DNA from: Aquilaria yunnanensis | Lineage: Eukaryota; Streptophyta; Magnoliopsida; Malvales; Thymelaeaceae | Length of the DNA: 64,000 bases | Direction of reading: 5' to 3' | Assembly: GCA_039654915.1 (NCBI GenBank) | Contig: CM077593.1 | Span: 40,394,501-40,458,500, forward strand | In this document: one piece after another, positions 35,390-48,126 of the stretch | Layout: each line of letters starts with the position of its first letter | How positions within the stretch are numbered: position 1 is the stretch's first letter | Translations under genes and position numbers: made by a program | The notes under the pieces: generated by a model | The model's input: only the letters and a program-made list of their open reading frames with translations | What the model was told of the DNA's origin: nothing | Databases searched by the model: none

Positions 35390-36890
35390 CATCTCCTCTT
35401 TTTGGGCAATCCTTCACCTAGTGATCTGGTGCCCCAGACTTGTGACATACAGCAGAAGTTTTTAAGCACGGCTTACTACCATGGAACTTCCCACAAATGT
35501 GGCACTAACGACCAGATTGCTGTAGTCCTTTTTTCTTCTTATTTCATTTTCTTCCTCGACTAAGCTCTACCTCCTTTCTCGGCCTTTTATGTTGCCCTTT
35601 CTGGGATCTACTCCCACTTCCAAGTCCACCCCTGGTCTACTCCTTGAACTCCTACTGCAATGCATTGGCACTCTGCATCACAGAGTAGTAGTGTTTAGCT
35701 CCTACTACTTTGAGAATTTGTCTCAGCTCAGGCCTCAAGCCTCTAAAAAACCTCTTAGTCATTAGCTATTCTTGCCCATCATATTGTGCAGCATATCTGA
35801 TTAGACTGTTAAACCTTTGCTCATATTCAAGGACACTGAGGCCCCCTTGCTCCAGTTGATCAAATTCTACTTGTTCCTGGTCCTTCTAGGCTTCACTGAC
35901 ATACTGCTGGTGGAAGACCTGAAGAAAGTCTGCCCAGCTCATCGACCTTCTCCTGGCTGGTGGTCTCCTTTGATTTCACTATTGATATGTCCTCTGTACT
36001 GCCCTCCACTATAACTCTACATTTTCTTCTAGCCTGAAGGTAGCTAGAAGTAGTTTTTGAGTGGATGACACATCCATCCTTTCAAAAATCTTCTTAACTT
36101 GGTACACCCAAAATTCAGCTTCATCTGGGTCACATCGACCCTTGAAAACTGGAGGTTTTAATGCTAGGAACGCTTCCAGCTGGACCTCCTTTAGTCCACC
36201 CCTTTTGGACCTCTCTTCGCTGACTTCTGTGTTTCTCATTCTGTCCCTGGATGTCATTCCTTTAGTTGTGGTCTTAGAAGGAGGCTCTGTCCTCATTGAA
36301 TATATGTATGCATCCAGCTCCTCTTTATCTAGACTCTCTTCATCCTTTTCCTCTATTTTGGGCTCCTGGCTGACCTCTAATCTTAGCCTTTTGGCCCTCA
36401 GATGTTTTCTCTCCTCATCACCTTCTTCTTCTTCCTGATTCCCTCCATTATTGCTAGACTGATCATAATTTACTGGCTCTCTGCCAAGCCTTCTTCTTCC
36501 TTTTCTACCCTCGGCCTCAAAGTTCTCTCCTGCTCCTACCTGTTCTGGATTTTCTTGTGCCTAAGCTTGGCTTCTAGCCAAGGCTTGCATACCCACTACA
36601 AGCTGAGCTACAGTGGCTTGTAATGTTTCCATCATCATTTCCATCTTGTCTTGTCTTCCTCTGCTGTGTCCAGGTACTTGTAACTTGGCATTTGGCTCTT
36701 TGGCGAAACTATGCTCATCGGCCTCTGCCTACCTCTCAGGCACAACTCTAAGTAGACCATCTCTAGGATGGACTACTGTGTCCTCTGCCTATGCCAGGGG
36801 TTCTCTTTCCCTGCCTCTTATTCTCATCCTACACTTTAAGATGCAGCTATTCACATATGCTCAATAAGTACAAGTCTTATATAATCCTAT
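35390..36890 (-). pseudogene. gag of chromovirus D, degraded
   Basis: Aligns with E2 gag: an N-terminal charged region (near 36840-36300), LEAFLALKPPVFKGRCDPDEAEFWVYQVKKIFERM (36160-36065), the capsid core in broken frames (36000-35690), a basic stretch and a damaged zinc knuckle region (35540-35400). Many stops. Length and order are as in E2. Confidence 0.75.
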
Positions 36891-36944
36891 GTAGGAACAA
36901 GTGTAGGTTAAACACTCTGCTAATTTAGAAGCTGTAAAACTTAA

Positions 36945-36956
36945 GCTCTGATACCA
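36945..36956 (-). other. primer-binding site of D, initiator Met tRNA type
   Basis: TGGTATCAGAGC on the minus strand, nine bases after the end of the 5' LTR. Confidence 0.9.
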
Positions 36957-36965
36957 AACAAAGCT

Positions 36966-37331
36966 TGTCACACCCTACACAGGCCCCAGCCTATGCATTC
37001 TCAGTGCCACTCACCACTCTACACAGAAAGTTATTAAACACTTGAGTTCAGAAGTGTTATGAATCAATAATTAATTTGATCAACTTTCTTGTTAGGTAGA
37101 TTAAGTCTTATTTTCTTAGGCTAAGGACTTGGGAGGTGCCCCAGAGGGCTTATAGGATAACCTGTACATTTACTTGCAGCTTAAAGCAAGGCCCAACCAC
37201 TAACTTGCAACACAAGGCAAGCCCGTATTCAGTAACTTGCATTTCAAGCAAGGCATACACTTAATTCTTTCAGTGTCTAGGATGTGTGCCCATCAAGTAT
37301 ACTAATCCAATGCATGACAACCAAGAAACTC
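36966..37331 (-). repeat. 5' LTR of D, 3' part (split by E2)
   Basis: TGTCACACCCTACACAGG at its plus-strand left end, running to the E2 insertion. The last five bases (37327-37331, aactc) are one copy of the E2 target duplication. Pairs with 60087-61794. Confidence 0.87.
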
Positions 37332-39913
37332 TATCACACCTTACACAGGCCCTGGCCCATTCACTCTGTACTACACTCACCCAACTAAGATTATTCTAGA
37401 GTGTTATTAGAACTTTTAATTCAGCCAACCAAAGTAACTTAACATTAAGTCTTATTTTCTTAAGGTATTTAGCCTGGGAGGTAGGCCAGGAGGCTTATGA
37501 GTAGTACCCAATTACTTATGAGTAGTACCCAATTACTTACTTGCAGCAGAAGTAGAGCCCAAAATAGTAACTTGCAAGACAAGCAAGGCTGTAATAGGTA
37601 ACTTGCATTACAAGCAAGGCAAACACTCAATGGAATTTAAGTGTTTAGGATGTGTGCAATCAAGTGTGCTACTTAGAATGGCAACCAAGAAGCCCAAGGT
37701 ACAACAAATTTGAAAACTCATGTTTGAGTGCACATGAACATTTCGGCCATAAATAGTACATGGGAGGTTCATAAGATAAACGTACTTCACATTCATACCA
37801 ATTATATACATAGGTCCATAAGTTGTCATGTACAAAACCATAGCACATAAACAAACATAACTCGGCCTACTAAGGTACTCCATGTACCACAAAACAACTA
37901 GGCACATCTGAGACTACATATATATGTATGTCCAAAGTAGTCTACCTAGTACACATACATGGCTACATGCCATGATTCACCAAAGTTTTCATTTGCCAAG
38001 TTATGTTTACAAACTGAAACCCCTACTCTCCAAACAGAACCTTCAGTGTGCCATAAAGCGGGACACACTACAGCATAAGTCCTATGGCCATGTTCATGGT
38101 CATAAAAGTGAAGACCACTACCAGAGGTAATGTCTACACATCCATCCTGTACACCTAGACAGATCCCACTCTACAAGCCTGCACAACTCAAGACATAAGT
38201 CTCGGGCAACTTCAATAAAAGACTTGTAATGTATAAAGTTAAGCAAGCCAAGCACACATAGGCACATACCTTAGTACACAAGCAAAGCTAGCACAACACA
38301 ATAGCAACTCAAGCTACACTAACTCAGACCAAATATCCTTTCCTGAAAAACAAGATTATGGGCAATGAGTACTAATACTCAATGAAGTTCACTACTATTA
38401 CCAACTCATAAAGAGTTTGTTTAGTTAAGCCGAGTATACAACTCAATACTTAACCTCCAGTTGCTCATAATATCCTGCAAAAAAATAAGACACAAAGACA
38501 AGAAAACCACAACATATATATATACATACTAGCATGTCCGAGACATATAAACCATAATAGCAAGTAAATGGTTAGCAAGCACAAAGCAACACTCAAGCAC
38601 ACAATGAACACACTCACACACCACAATGACCATTCGGCCAAATACCATAACATGTGTCATTGTGCACCTTTGCACATCAACCTTCAACATAAAGTCCACA
38701 TCCACTAGAGCTCCGAAATAGATAGCAAATTGGCCTCATTTACTAGGATTTCTAACACATGCCCATAGTTAATTAGCTAATCAACAAACATAACCAAATC
38801 ATCACCATAGCCCATCAAGTAACTAAGGTCATTTAGCATATTTGACCATCACTTAGCTACTTTATCACTTTAATCATGGTATATTACCAAGCAATAAAGT
38901 AGTTTAGTGAACCCTACCTCAAACAAAGCTTGAGTTCTTCTCGGTTATGCTCAAACATCCAAACCGAAATGCTCCTCAACCTAATGGCCTAATAGATTAC
39001 CAATTAGGCGTCAATACCCCTTGTTCATGGAATCTATACCATGTATTCAAGGAAATCACAAGTAATTACCTCAATCTCAAGCTTGAATGTCTCGAGCTCC
39101 CTTGTTTATTCAAATCAAAACTCAATCATGAATTGCCTAGTGCCAAAAAAGGAAACTCCAAGCTTGATTCTTCACTCAAGTTCCAATTTGCCTCATTTCT
39201 GCTCTAATCCGAAACCATTTCGGTGGAAGCTCAAGAACACCACAAAGCCAGCTTTCAGCCTTGGAGAAGTAAGCCCGAAATGAAGGCAAATGGGTTAGTG
39301 GAACCATGCATTTCTGGTGATAAGCCACATGTAACTAAAGTGGCATAAAGATAGCTTTCGGCCTCAATAATCTTGCATGGCTCATTCAACCCTCCATGGC
39401 TTCATTACATCATTTTCACCACTAAAACATAAGTACATTTCGACACTAACATCACTTCATGGCTCACATTGCCAAGCACAAATCAAAAGAATCCAAAATG
39501 ACCATTAATCCAATGTATATTCCGGGCCAAGTACTTGCAGAAGTACTAATTAGGCAAATCAAGGCAATGATGCCTTATTTCCTTAGTGGGGAACATGATT
39601 TGACTAGTCATCATTGGAATTTACCAAATTTGGCCTAGTATCCCACTAGTCCCCTTATAACTTTGCATGGCCGAAAGTTCCCATTCATAGTTTGTAGTTT
39701 CACTAGCACCACTAGTTCAAATGTGCATTTTAGTCCTCCTACTTTATTTTCTTGCAATCTTCCCATGGCCATTTTCTTTGTGCATTTAGGACCCGAAAGT
39801 ACCCAACTTAGCACATACACCACTATGCTTTGCTTTCACAGTTCTTCCATGTTTTCATGGTGTTTCTTCTTATTTCCTTCACCTCGGCCAAGTATTAGGA
39901 AATGAACCAAACA
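37332..39913 (-). repeat. 3' LTR of E2 (2582 bp)
   Basis: On the minus strand it begins TGTTTGG after a purine-rich tract (AAGGAGGGAGGAAT, about 39927-39914) and ends at 37332 as GGTGTGATA (CA decayed). It keeps a TATATATATA tract at about 38512-38525 that the 5' LTR has lost. Twin CTTGC...GCAAG hairpins lie at 37571-37587 and 37602-37618. A short duplication of CCCAATTACTTATGAGTAGTA is present near 37508-37545. Confidence 0.9.
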
Positions 39914-39925
39914 ATTCCTCCCTCC

Positions 39926-42900
39926 TTAAAAAATTTGGTCCTCCAAATTCTTCACTAATATAGGGTACAACTGATACTTGTTGGCAATTTCCTCTTCCAC
40001 TTCCCAGGTTGACTCTTCAGGAGTGTTATTACTCCCTTGTACCTTAATCATAGAAATCCATCTGCTTCTCAACTTCCTGGTATCTCTTGCCAAGAACTGG
40101 ATTGGCACCTTTTCATAAGAAAGGTTTGGTGCCACAGTTACAGTAGCAGGTATCTCTATCTGCTTGAAGCTTGGAACATACTTCTTGAGTAAGCTAACAT
40201 GAAACACATTATGTTTATATGGCCCAACATATCTGGGTGCTGGTTTTCCCTTTTTCCCAAATCTAATTACTTCTTTCATGGGAGAAACTTTGTGCCACAC
40301 CCAGTCCCCTTCCTGGAATTCCAGGTTTCTTCTCCTTTTTAGGTTGGCATAGGCTTGCTGCCTATCATTTGCAGTCTTGATCGTAGCTTGGATCAGTGTC
40401 ATCTTCTCAGTAGTTTCCTTAATAATGTCTGGCCCCAACTCCAATTTATCTTCTGGATGGTGCCAGCAATGAGGAGTAATAGATTTCTTGCCATATAAGG
40501 CATCATAAGGAGCCATTCCTATCACCTGAATGATAGCCATTAATGTAGGAAAACTCTATTAATGGGATATGTACATCCCATTCACCCTGGAAGTCTATTA
40601 CACAACATCTCAGCATATCTTCTAGAGTCTGTATGGTTCTTTCTATCTGTCCATCAGTCTGTGGATGGTAAGCAGAACTAAACTTGAGCTTAGTGCCCAA
40701 TGCCTGATGTAGGGACTTCCATAACCTAGAAACAAACCTAGGATCCCTATCTGACACTATGTCATCAGGTACCCCATGCAACCTCACTATTTCCTTTATA
40801 TAGAGTTGAGCTCGTTGGTCCAGAGGATCAGTGAGATTCATGGGAAGGAACTGAACTGCCTTGGTCAGTCTATCCACAATGACCCATATGGCATTATGCT
40901 TCCTTCTTGTCAGTGGCATTCCCCCTGCAAAATCCATTGATATGGACCCCCATTACCTCTCAGGCATGGGAAAGCTTTATTGCTTCCCTCCTGGTTTCTG
41001 GTGTTCCACCTTTACCTGCTGACACATTTCACAACTAGCTATATGTGTGCTAATGTCCTTCTTCATATATGGCCACCAAAAATATACTCTAAGAGTGTGG
41101 TACATCTTTGTGGCCCCTGGGTGCATGCTCAACTTACTAGAGTGAGCTTCCTCCAGAATTTGAACCCTCAGGTTGTCATTTTCAGGCACATATAACCTAT
41201 TCTGGAAGTATAGCACCCCTTGGTTAAAGGAAAAACCTTGGTATAGTTCTCCCTTTTTCTGACCAGAAATCAGTTCCATTTCCTCATCACCAGCTTGAGC
41301 TTCCTTGATAAGCTCCTTCCATTCTAGTGTAATGGTGAGTACATTTAGTTGCCCACTTTCCTTAGCTAGCCATTGACTTGACAGGCAAGTAAGGCTCAGG
41401 CTGTCGGCCTTATGCTCAGTTTCACCACCTTTGAGCACTCATGTGTAGCTTCTACTCAAAGCATCTGCCACTACATTGGCTTTCCTAGCTGTGTATTCAA
41501 TTACATAGTCAAAGTCCTTCAAATATTCCAACCACCTCCTTTGTCTCATATTCAAGTCATTCTGAGTAAAAAGGTATTTCAGACTTTTGTGGTCTGTAAA
41601 CACTTGGAATCTGCTACCAAGAAGATAGTGTCTCCATTGCTTGAGAGCAAAGACCACTGCTGCCAATTCCAGGTCATGTACTAGATACTTCTATTCATGT
41701 GGTCTCAATTGTCTAGACCCAAAAGCAATGGCCTGCTTCTCCTGCATTAGGACACATCCTAGTCCTACATGAGATGCATCAGTATACACCTCATATTCAT
41801 TTTCAGGGTCTGGCAGGACTAGTCTAGGAGTTGTGGTCAGTCTTCTCTTTAGCTCTTCAAAGCTTTCTTCACATTTTGTTTCCCAGATAAACTTCTGGTT
41901 CTTTCTGGTTAATTGAGTTATAGGTGCTGCTAGAAGGGAAAATTTTGGTACAAACCTTCTGTAATAGCCAGCCAACCCCGGGACCCTTCTGACTTCTCTC
42001 ACACTATGGGGCTGCTTCCAATCCAGGATTGACCTTACCTTTTTAGGACCCACGGCCAACCCTTGATCATTTATTATATGACCCAAAAATCCAATTTCTT
42101 GAGTCCAGAATTTGCATTTACTCAGCTTTCCATAAAGTTTATGTTCTTGGAGCAAGCCAAGAAATACTTTTAGGTGTTCTTAATGAGTTTCCTCATCTTT
42201 TGAGTACACCAAAATATCATCAATAAACACCACCACAAAGTGGTCTAGGTGTGCTCTGAACACCCTTTGCATTAAGTCCATAAAGAATGCAGGTACATTA
42301 GTAAGCCGAAATGGCATTACTGTATACTCAAAGTGTCTATACCTAGACCTGAAAGCAGTATTGGGTATGTACTCCTCCCTTACCCTTAACTGGAAATATC
42401 CAGATCTCAAATCTATTTTGGAGAACACTTTTGCTCCCTTCAACTGATCAAACAGCTCTTCTATCCTTGGGAGAGGATACTTGTTCTTTATGGTTAATGC
42501 ATTTAGTTTTCTGTAATCAATACAGAGTCTAAGGGTGCCATCCTTCTTTTTCACAAACAACACAATTGCTCCCCAAGGAGACATACTGGGTCTAATGAAC
42601 CCTTTCTCAAGTAGTTCATCTAACTGTTTCCTGAGTTCTACCATCTTAGGTAATGCCATCATATATGGAGTAATGAATACTGGTGCTGCTCCTGGTACCA
42701 GCTTAATTTCAAACTCCACCTCCCTCAAGGGTGGTAATCCAGGTAGGGCTGTAGGAAAGACTCCTGGAAAATCCTGAACTATAGGTATCTACCTAAGTTC
42801 ATCTGATACTCCCTGGTCATTAAGTTCCAGGCACTCATGCTCACTTTCTAGAGTTACCAGCTCCAGTACTTCCAAGTGATAGTCCATAGATAACTCTAGG

Positions 42901-43226
42901 GACTTATCTAAGTCATATGGTATACCACCAGGCATTATTAATTGTCTAGCATGACAATCAATGACTACTTTATTTTCTCCTAACCAATTCATACCTAGGA
43001 TCACATCATAATCATGTGTCTCTAGCACTATGAGATTTGTTTTCAGTTTTAGCTTGTCTATCTGGATTTCACAATTTTCAACCATATGATAAGTAAATAA
43101 AACTTCATTGCCACCTGTTCTTACCAAGTACATATTGGTCATATATTTTACTTCTAGATTCATGGCCTTAACCAAGCTATTAGATATTACAGACAATGAA
43201 GCTCCAGTATCAAACAAAGCAGACAC
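39926..43226 (-). pseudogene. pol of chromovirus E2: protease, RT, RNase H, integrase, chromodomain
   Basis: Protease: LFDTGASLSVIS at about 43220-43180. RT (42728-42180): [30 protein letters not shown] and the FIDDILVYS active site, then a TAA. RT connection and RNase H (42155-41439): [42 protein letters not shown]. Integrase (41438-40503): the HHCC finger ends in CEMCQQ; the core has MDFAGGMPLTRRKHNAIWVIVDR, IVSDRDPRF and [15 protein letters not shown] frameshift near 40520 leads to the last frame (40540-39926) with the GPY-like stretch and a chromodomain-like end (LRSRWISMIKVQGSNN...STWEVEEEI). Stops separate the frames at 42180, 41690, 41439 and 40977, so it is inactive, though all catalytic motifs remain. 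This region encodes the enzymes for reverse transcription and integration. Confidence 0.9.
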
Positions 43227-43382
43227 TATTTGGCCATTAAGGTAAATAGTACCTTTTAAGGCCCTCCTGCTAGTCCTTTGCTGACTAGTCTCCCTGCTTG
43301 CATCCTCAGCCTCTAGTGCTTCCTACACTTTTCTGGAAGACTCCAACTGAAATACCCTACCTGGAGGTGCACCAGGTCTTCT

Positions 43383-46300
43383 TTACTCCTGAGGTACTCT
43401 TGGTGCTAGCCTCCCTCCCTGGGCTGGCACCTGAGTCCTCGTTTGGGGCATAGGGATTTGCTCCCTTGGTCCTCTGGCATTAAAATTTCCTAGCAACTTC
43501 CTGTTGTCATCACCTCTCTTTGGGCAATCTCTGACCCAGTGATCTGGTGCTCCACATCTGTGACATCCAGTGGAAGCTTTGAAACATGGCTTGTTGCCAT
43601 GAAATCTTCCACAAGTATTGCACTGAGGACCATACTGCTGTGATTGTGATCCTCTTTCCCTCTTATTTTCTTTTCCGCCCCCACTTCGATCCTTTTTTTC
43701 TCTCGGCCTCTTCTGATGATGGCCTTTCTGGGTCCCAGTTCCACTTCTAGGCCCACTCCTTGATTTTTCCCTGAATTCTTGTTCCAATGCCAGCACACTT
43801 TGCATAACAGAGTAGTAGTCCCTAGCTCCCACTGCCCTAAGAATCTGCCTCAACTCAGGTCTTAGTCCCCTGATAAACCTCTTGGTCCTCAACTCTTCTT
43901 GTCCTTCATACTGAGGGGCATACCTAACTAGGTTATTAAACCTTTGTTCATACTCTAGCACACTGAGGTCACCCTGCTCCAGCTGGTCAAACTCCACTTG
44001 CTTCTGGTCCTTTTGGGCTTCACTGACATATTGCTGGTGAAAGACCTGAAGGAAATCTGCCCACCTCATAGATCTCCTTCTAGCTGGAGGCCTCCTCTGA
44101 TTTCTTTCTTGGTAATTTCTTTGTACTGCCTTCCACCAAAGCTCAGGATTACCTTATAGCCTAAAGGTGGCTAGTAGTACCTTCTGAGTGGATGTAACCT
44201 CCATTCTTTCAAAGATTTTCTCCATTTGGTATACCCAGAACTCAGCCTCATCTGGGTCACATCCTCCTCTGAAGACTGGAGGTTTCAATGCCAGGAATCC
44301 CTCTAGCTGGCCCTCCTTGAGTCCTCTTCTCCTAGGACTCTCTCTTCTCTCTTCCAGGCCACTAAATCTGTCTTTGGATGACTTACTCCTTGCTGTAGTC
44401 TCCTCAGTAGAAGGTTGAGTCCTTCTAGAGTATATATAAGCATCCCTTTCTTCAATATCTGGGTTGTCGTCATCCTCCTCCTTTGTCCTGGTTTTCTGTC
44501 TAACATCTGACCTCAGTATTCTAGCCCTAGGATATCTTCCTTCTTCATCTGCTTCCTCCTCTTCTTGATTCCCTCTAGCTTTGCTGGACTGATCATATCC
44601 CACTGGCTCTTTGCCAAGCCTTCTTCTCCTCATTCTTCCTTCTGTCTCAACCGGTTCTAAATGCTCATGGTGTTGGGCTTGGCCTCTAGACAAGGCTTGA
44701 ATTCCCAGCACTAGCTGAGCCACAGTAGCAAGTAGTGACTCCATCATCACCTCCATTCTCTCATGTCTATGTTAGGTTTTGAGAGCCAAACAGCGCAGCG
44801 GAATTTAACCGAAACCCTCTAGGATCCAAGTGAAACGGGGTAAACCGGGTGTTCAAAAATTTTCATACCTAATTTTCGGTTGAGATATCTCATTCAACTC
44901 TAGAGTCGAATCACAAAACCTGAATAGTTGACGTGTTCAAGCTCTCTATGGTATCCACACGAGCCTCTCGGGATCACCACCCTTCCACCACGTCCCGGCA
45001 GATGCGTTTCTCTTGCGCTCGCAGTGCTAGCTTGCGTCCTCCAAGGAATTGCAAGAGAAGAGTGCGGCTGTACTTTGGGAGGCTAGGGCAAGGAGATCTG
45101 TAAATTTTTCACTTAAAAGTTGCATTTATAGTGAGACTCAACTTCCAGGCCTAATGGGTTTCAAAGCCCTAATCCAATTAGGATTTAATTTCGGGCTTAA
45201 TAATGGCTCAACTCTTGGGCCCATTATTAATACGAAATTAAAGTGAAACCATAACCCAAATAATTAGCCCATGCACTCTAATGATCCAAATAGCTCTATG
45301 TGTGCGACCCAATAAGCTCTTACCACGTTGGTAATGATCATAAATCACATTTATGATCACAAGCAATGAGCGGGGTCTAGCAACACATCATTGCTACCCA
45401 AGTGACAAGATTGTTGGTGATTCGACTAAACCTTTATGATCATCACCGATATATGCCATTGTCCCTTTGTCCAAGATATCAAGACTAAGCACAAGACATG
45501 GAATGTGTCACTCTTGTATAGCCCAATCTTTGGTTTCTTGATTACCGAGTAGACCAACTTAAACTGATGACATTGATATCATATATCAACTCATCCGAGC
45601 ATGGCCATGCATTTTTCTAAGTCTTACTCTATCAAGGGGCCCGAAGATATCACTCCCGTTACATAGGAGGGACAAATCCCATCTTGATCACACAAATCCC
45701 TCCGCATGATATGTGACATACCCAATGACCTCCTTCAAGTTCACTCAGTTACGAGCAACAAAGGAAAGTATCAAAGTATGTGACTCACATGTAGGGAACC
45801 TTGATGATCTTAGGTCGAAGGACTACATATACCATGATCACTATGAGAATCACTTATGACACTCATATAATGATCCATGTAGTGTTCTCATGGTGGGTCG
45901 GTCCAGTACACAAGTTCTCCAACTTGTACCCATATGTAGACTACATATCTCATATTAGTCTCCACATATGCTAGTCGTTATGTATTATTGCAACCCCCTC
46001 CACAATAATACTAGACCAGGGACGTTTAAGAATATCATTATTCTAGGGTTACAAATATGTTTATTATGTTACAGAGAAACAAAACAACAAACATAATTGC
46101 TGGATTAATGCCTTAATAAAATATCTTGACTCAATGTGCAAAAATACAATCATCTCATGATTGGCTTTTGGGCACAACACTAACAGTCTATCCCTGCTAG
46201 GTCCAGGTACTTGTAACTTGGCATTTGGCTCCTCGGCCATATCATGTTCCATATTACCTGCCTGTGTTTCAGGCACATTTTCCAGCATTCCCTCTATCTG

Positions 46301-46396
46301 TTGGGCTGCAGTGTCTTCTTCCTGTCTCAGGGAGTCTCTTTCCCTGCCTCTTGTTCTCATCCTGTACTTCAATTGCAAATATTCGCATATGCTCAA
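43383..46396 (-). pseudogene. gag of chromovirus E2, split by a solo LTR
   Basis: The frame begins upstream of the insertion at 46396 or at the in-frame MRTRGRERD start a few codons later, and reads to PGPSRD at about 46191. After the copia-like solo LTR it resumes at 44764 and continues MEVMMESLLATVAQLV in the same frame. A charged middle region leads to LEGFLALKPPVFRGGCDPDEAEFWVYQMEKIFERM, then a TAA at 44154-44156. The same frame resumes (44069-43383) with the capsid core WADFLQVFHQQYVSEAQKDQ and LEQGDLSVLEYEQRFNNL, a basic linker, CNTCGRFHGNKPC and the zinc knuckle CHRCGAPDHWVRDC. Confidence 0.85.
44770..46185 (-). repeat. solo LTR of the copia-like family (1416 bp), reversed
   Basis: Reads TGTTAGG at the left and CTAACA at the right on the plus strand, with a perfect GTCTA duplication at 44765-44769 and 46186-46190. 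It is the reverse complement of the 19722-21137 copy and has exactly the same length. The interrupted E2 gag frame is continuous across it when one TSD copy is counted. Confidence 0.93.
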
Positions 46397-46472
46397 TAAT
46401 ACAAGTCTTATACAACTCAGACCCTATGTGGGACACTGTCTAGGTTAACGCTTTGCCATCCTAAAAACTCAA

Positions 46473-46484
46473 GCTCTGATACCA
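46473..46484 (-). other. primer-binding site of E2, initiator Met tRNA type
   Basis: TGGTATCAGAGC on the minus strand, just downstream of the 5' LTR end (GTGTGACA, 46494). Confidence 0.9.
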
Positions 46485-46493
46485 AACAAAGCC

Positions 46494-48126
46494 TGTCACA
46501 CCTCACACAGGCCCTGGCCCATTCACTCTATACTACACTCACCCAACTAAGATTATTCTAGAGTGTTATTGGAACTTTTAATTTAGCCAACCAAAGTACC
46601 TTAACCTTAAGTCTTATTTTCTTAACGTCTTTAGCCTGGGAGGTGGGCCAGGAGGCTTATGAGTAGTACCTAATTATTTACTTACAGCAGAAGTAGAGCC
46701 CAAAATAGTAACTTGCAAGACAAGCAAGGCTGTAATAGGTAACTTGCATTACAAGCAAGGCAAACACTCAATGAAATTTAAGTGTTTAGGATGTGCGCAA
46801 TCAAGTGTGCTACTTAGAATGGCAACTAAGAAGCCCAAGGTATCAACAAATTTGAAAACTCATGTTTGCGTGCACGTGAACATTTCGGCCATAAATAGTA
46901 CGTGGGAGGTTCACTAGATAAACATACTTCACATTCATACCAAATATATACGTAGGTCCATAAGTTGTCATGTACAAAACCATAGCACATAAACAAACAT
47001 AACTCAGCCTACTAAGGTACTCCATGTACCACAAAACAACTAGGCGCATCTGAGACTACATATATATGTACATCCAAAGTAGTCTACCTAGTACACATAC
47101 ATGGCTACATGCCATGATTCACCAAAGTTTTCATTTGCCAAGTTATGTTTAGAAACCGAAACCCCTACTTTCCAAACAGAACCTTCAGTGTGCCATAAAG
47201 CAGGACACACTGTAGCACAAGTCCTATGGCCATGTTCATGGTCATAAAAGTGAAGACCACTACCAGAGCTAATGTCCACACATCCATGCTACACACCTAG
47301 ACAGATCCCACTCTACAAGCCTGCACAACTCAAGACATAAGTCTCGGCCAACTTCAATAAAAGACTTGTAATGTATAAAGTTAAGCAAGCCAAGCACACA
47401 TAGGCACATACCTTAGTACACAAGCAAAGCTAGCACAACACAATAGCAACTCAAGCTACACTAACTCAGACCGAATATCCTTTCCTAAAAAACAAGATTA
47501 TGGGCAATGAGTACTAATACTCAGTAGAGTTCACTACTATTACCAACTCATAAAGAGTTTATTTAGTTAAGCCGAGTATACAACTCAAGACTTAACCTCC
47601 ATTTGCTCATACTAGCATGTCCGAGACATATAAACCATAATAGCAAGTAAATGGTTGGCAACCACAAAGCAACACTCAAGCACACAATGAACACACTCAC
47701 ACACCACAATGACCATTCGGCCAAATACTATAGCATGTGTCATTGTGCACCTTTGCACATCAAACTTCAACATAAAGTCCACATCCACTAGAGCTCCGAA
47801 ATACCTAGAAAATTGGCCTCCTTTACTAGGATTTCTAACACATGCCCATAGTTAATTAGCTAATGAACAAACACAACCGAATCATCACCATAGCCCATCA
47901 AGTAACTAAGGCCATTTAGCATATTTAACCATCACTTAGCTACCTTAACACTTGAATCATGGTATATTACCAAGCAATCAAGTAGTTTAGTGAACCCTAC
48001 CTCAAACAAAGCTTGAGTTCTTCTCGGTTATGCTTAAACATCCAAACCGAAATGCTCCTCAACCAAATCGCCTAACACATTACCAATTAGGCGTGAATAC
48101 CCCTTATTCGTGGAAACTATACCATG
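46494..48126 (-). repeat. 5' LTR of E2, 3' part (split by copy C)
   Basis: Ends TGTCACACC at 46494 on the plus strand. Matches 37332 onward of the 3' LTR, but lacks about 60 bp at 47611 that in the 3' LTR contain the TATATATATA tract. Positions 48122-48126 (CCATG) are the target duplication of copy C. Continues at 59212. Confidence 0.9.

Noticed and set aside
37568..37623. The repeated CTTGC/GCAAG motif as a CRISPR array
   Set aside because: Only two units, in a plant LTR, with no spacers; it is better described as paired hairpins.
38512..38525. AT dinucleotide tracts in chromoviral LTRs as microsatellites of interest
   Set aside because: Only five or six repeats, and they lie at the same LTR position in each copy, so they are part of the LTR and probably promoter-like.
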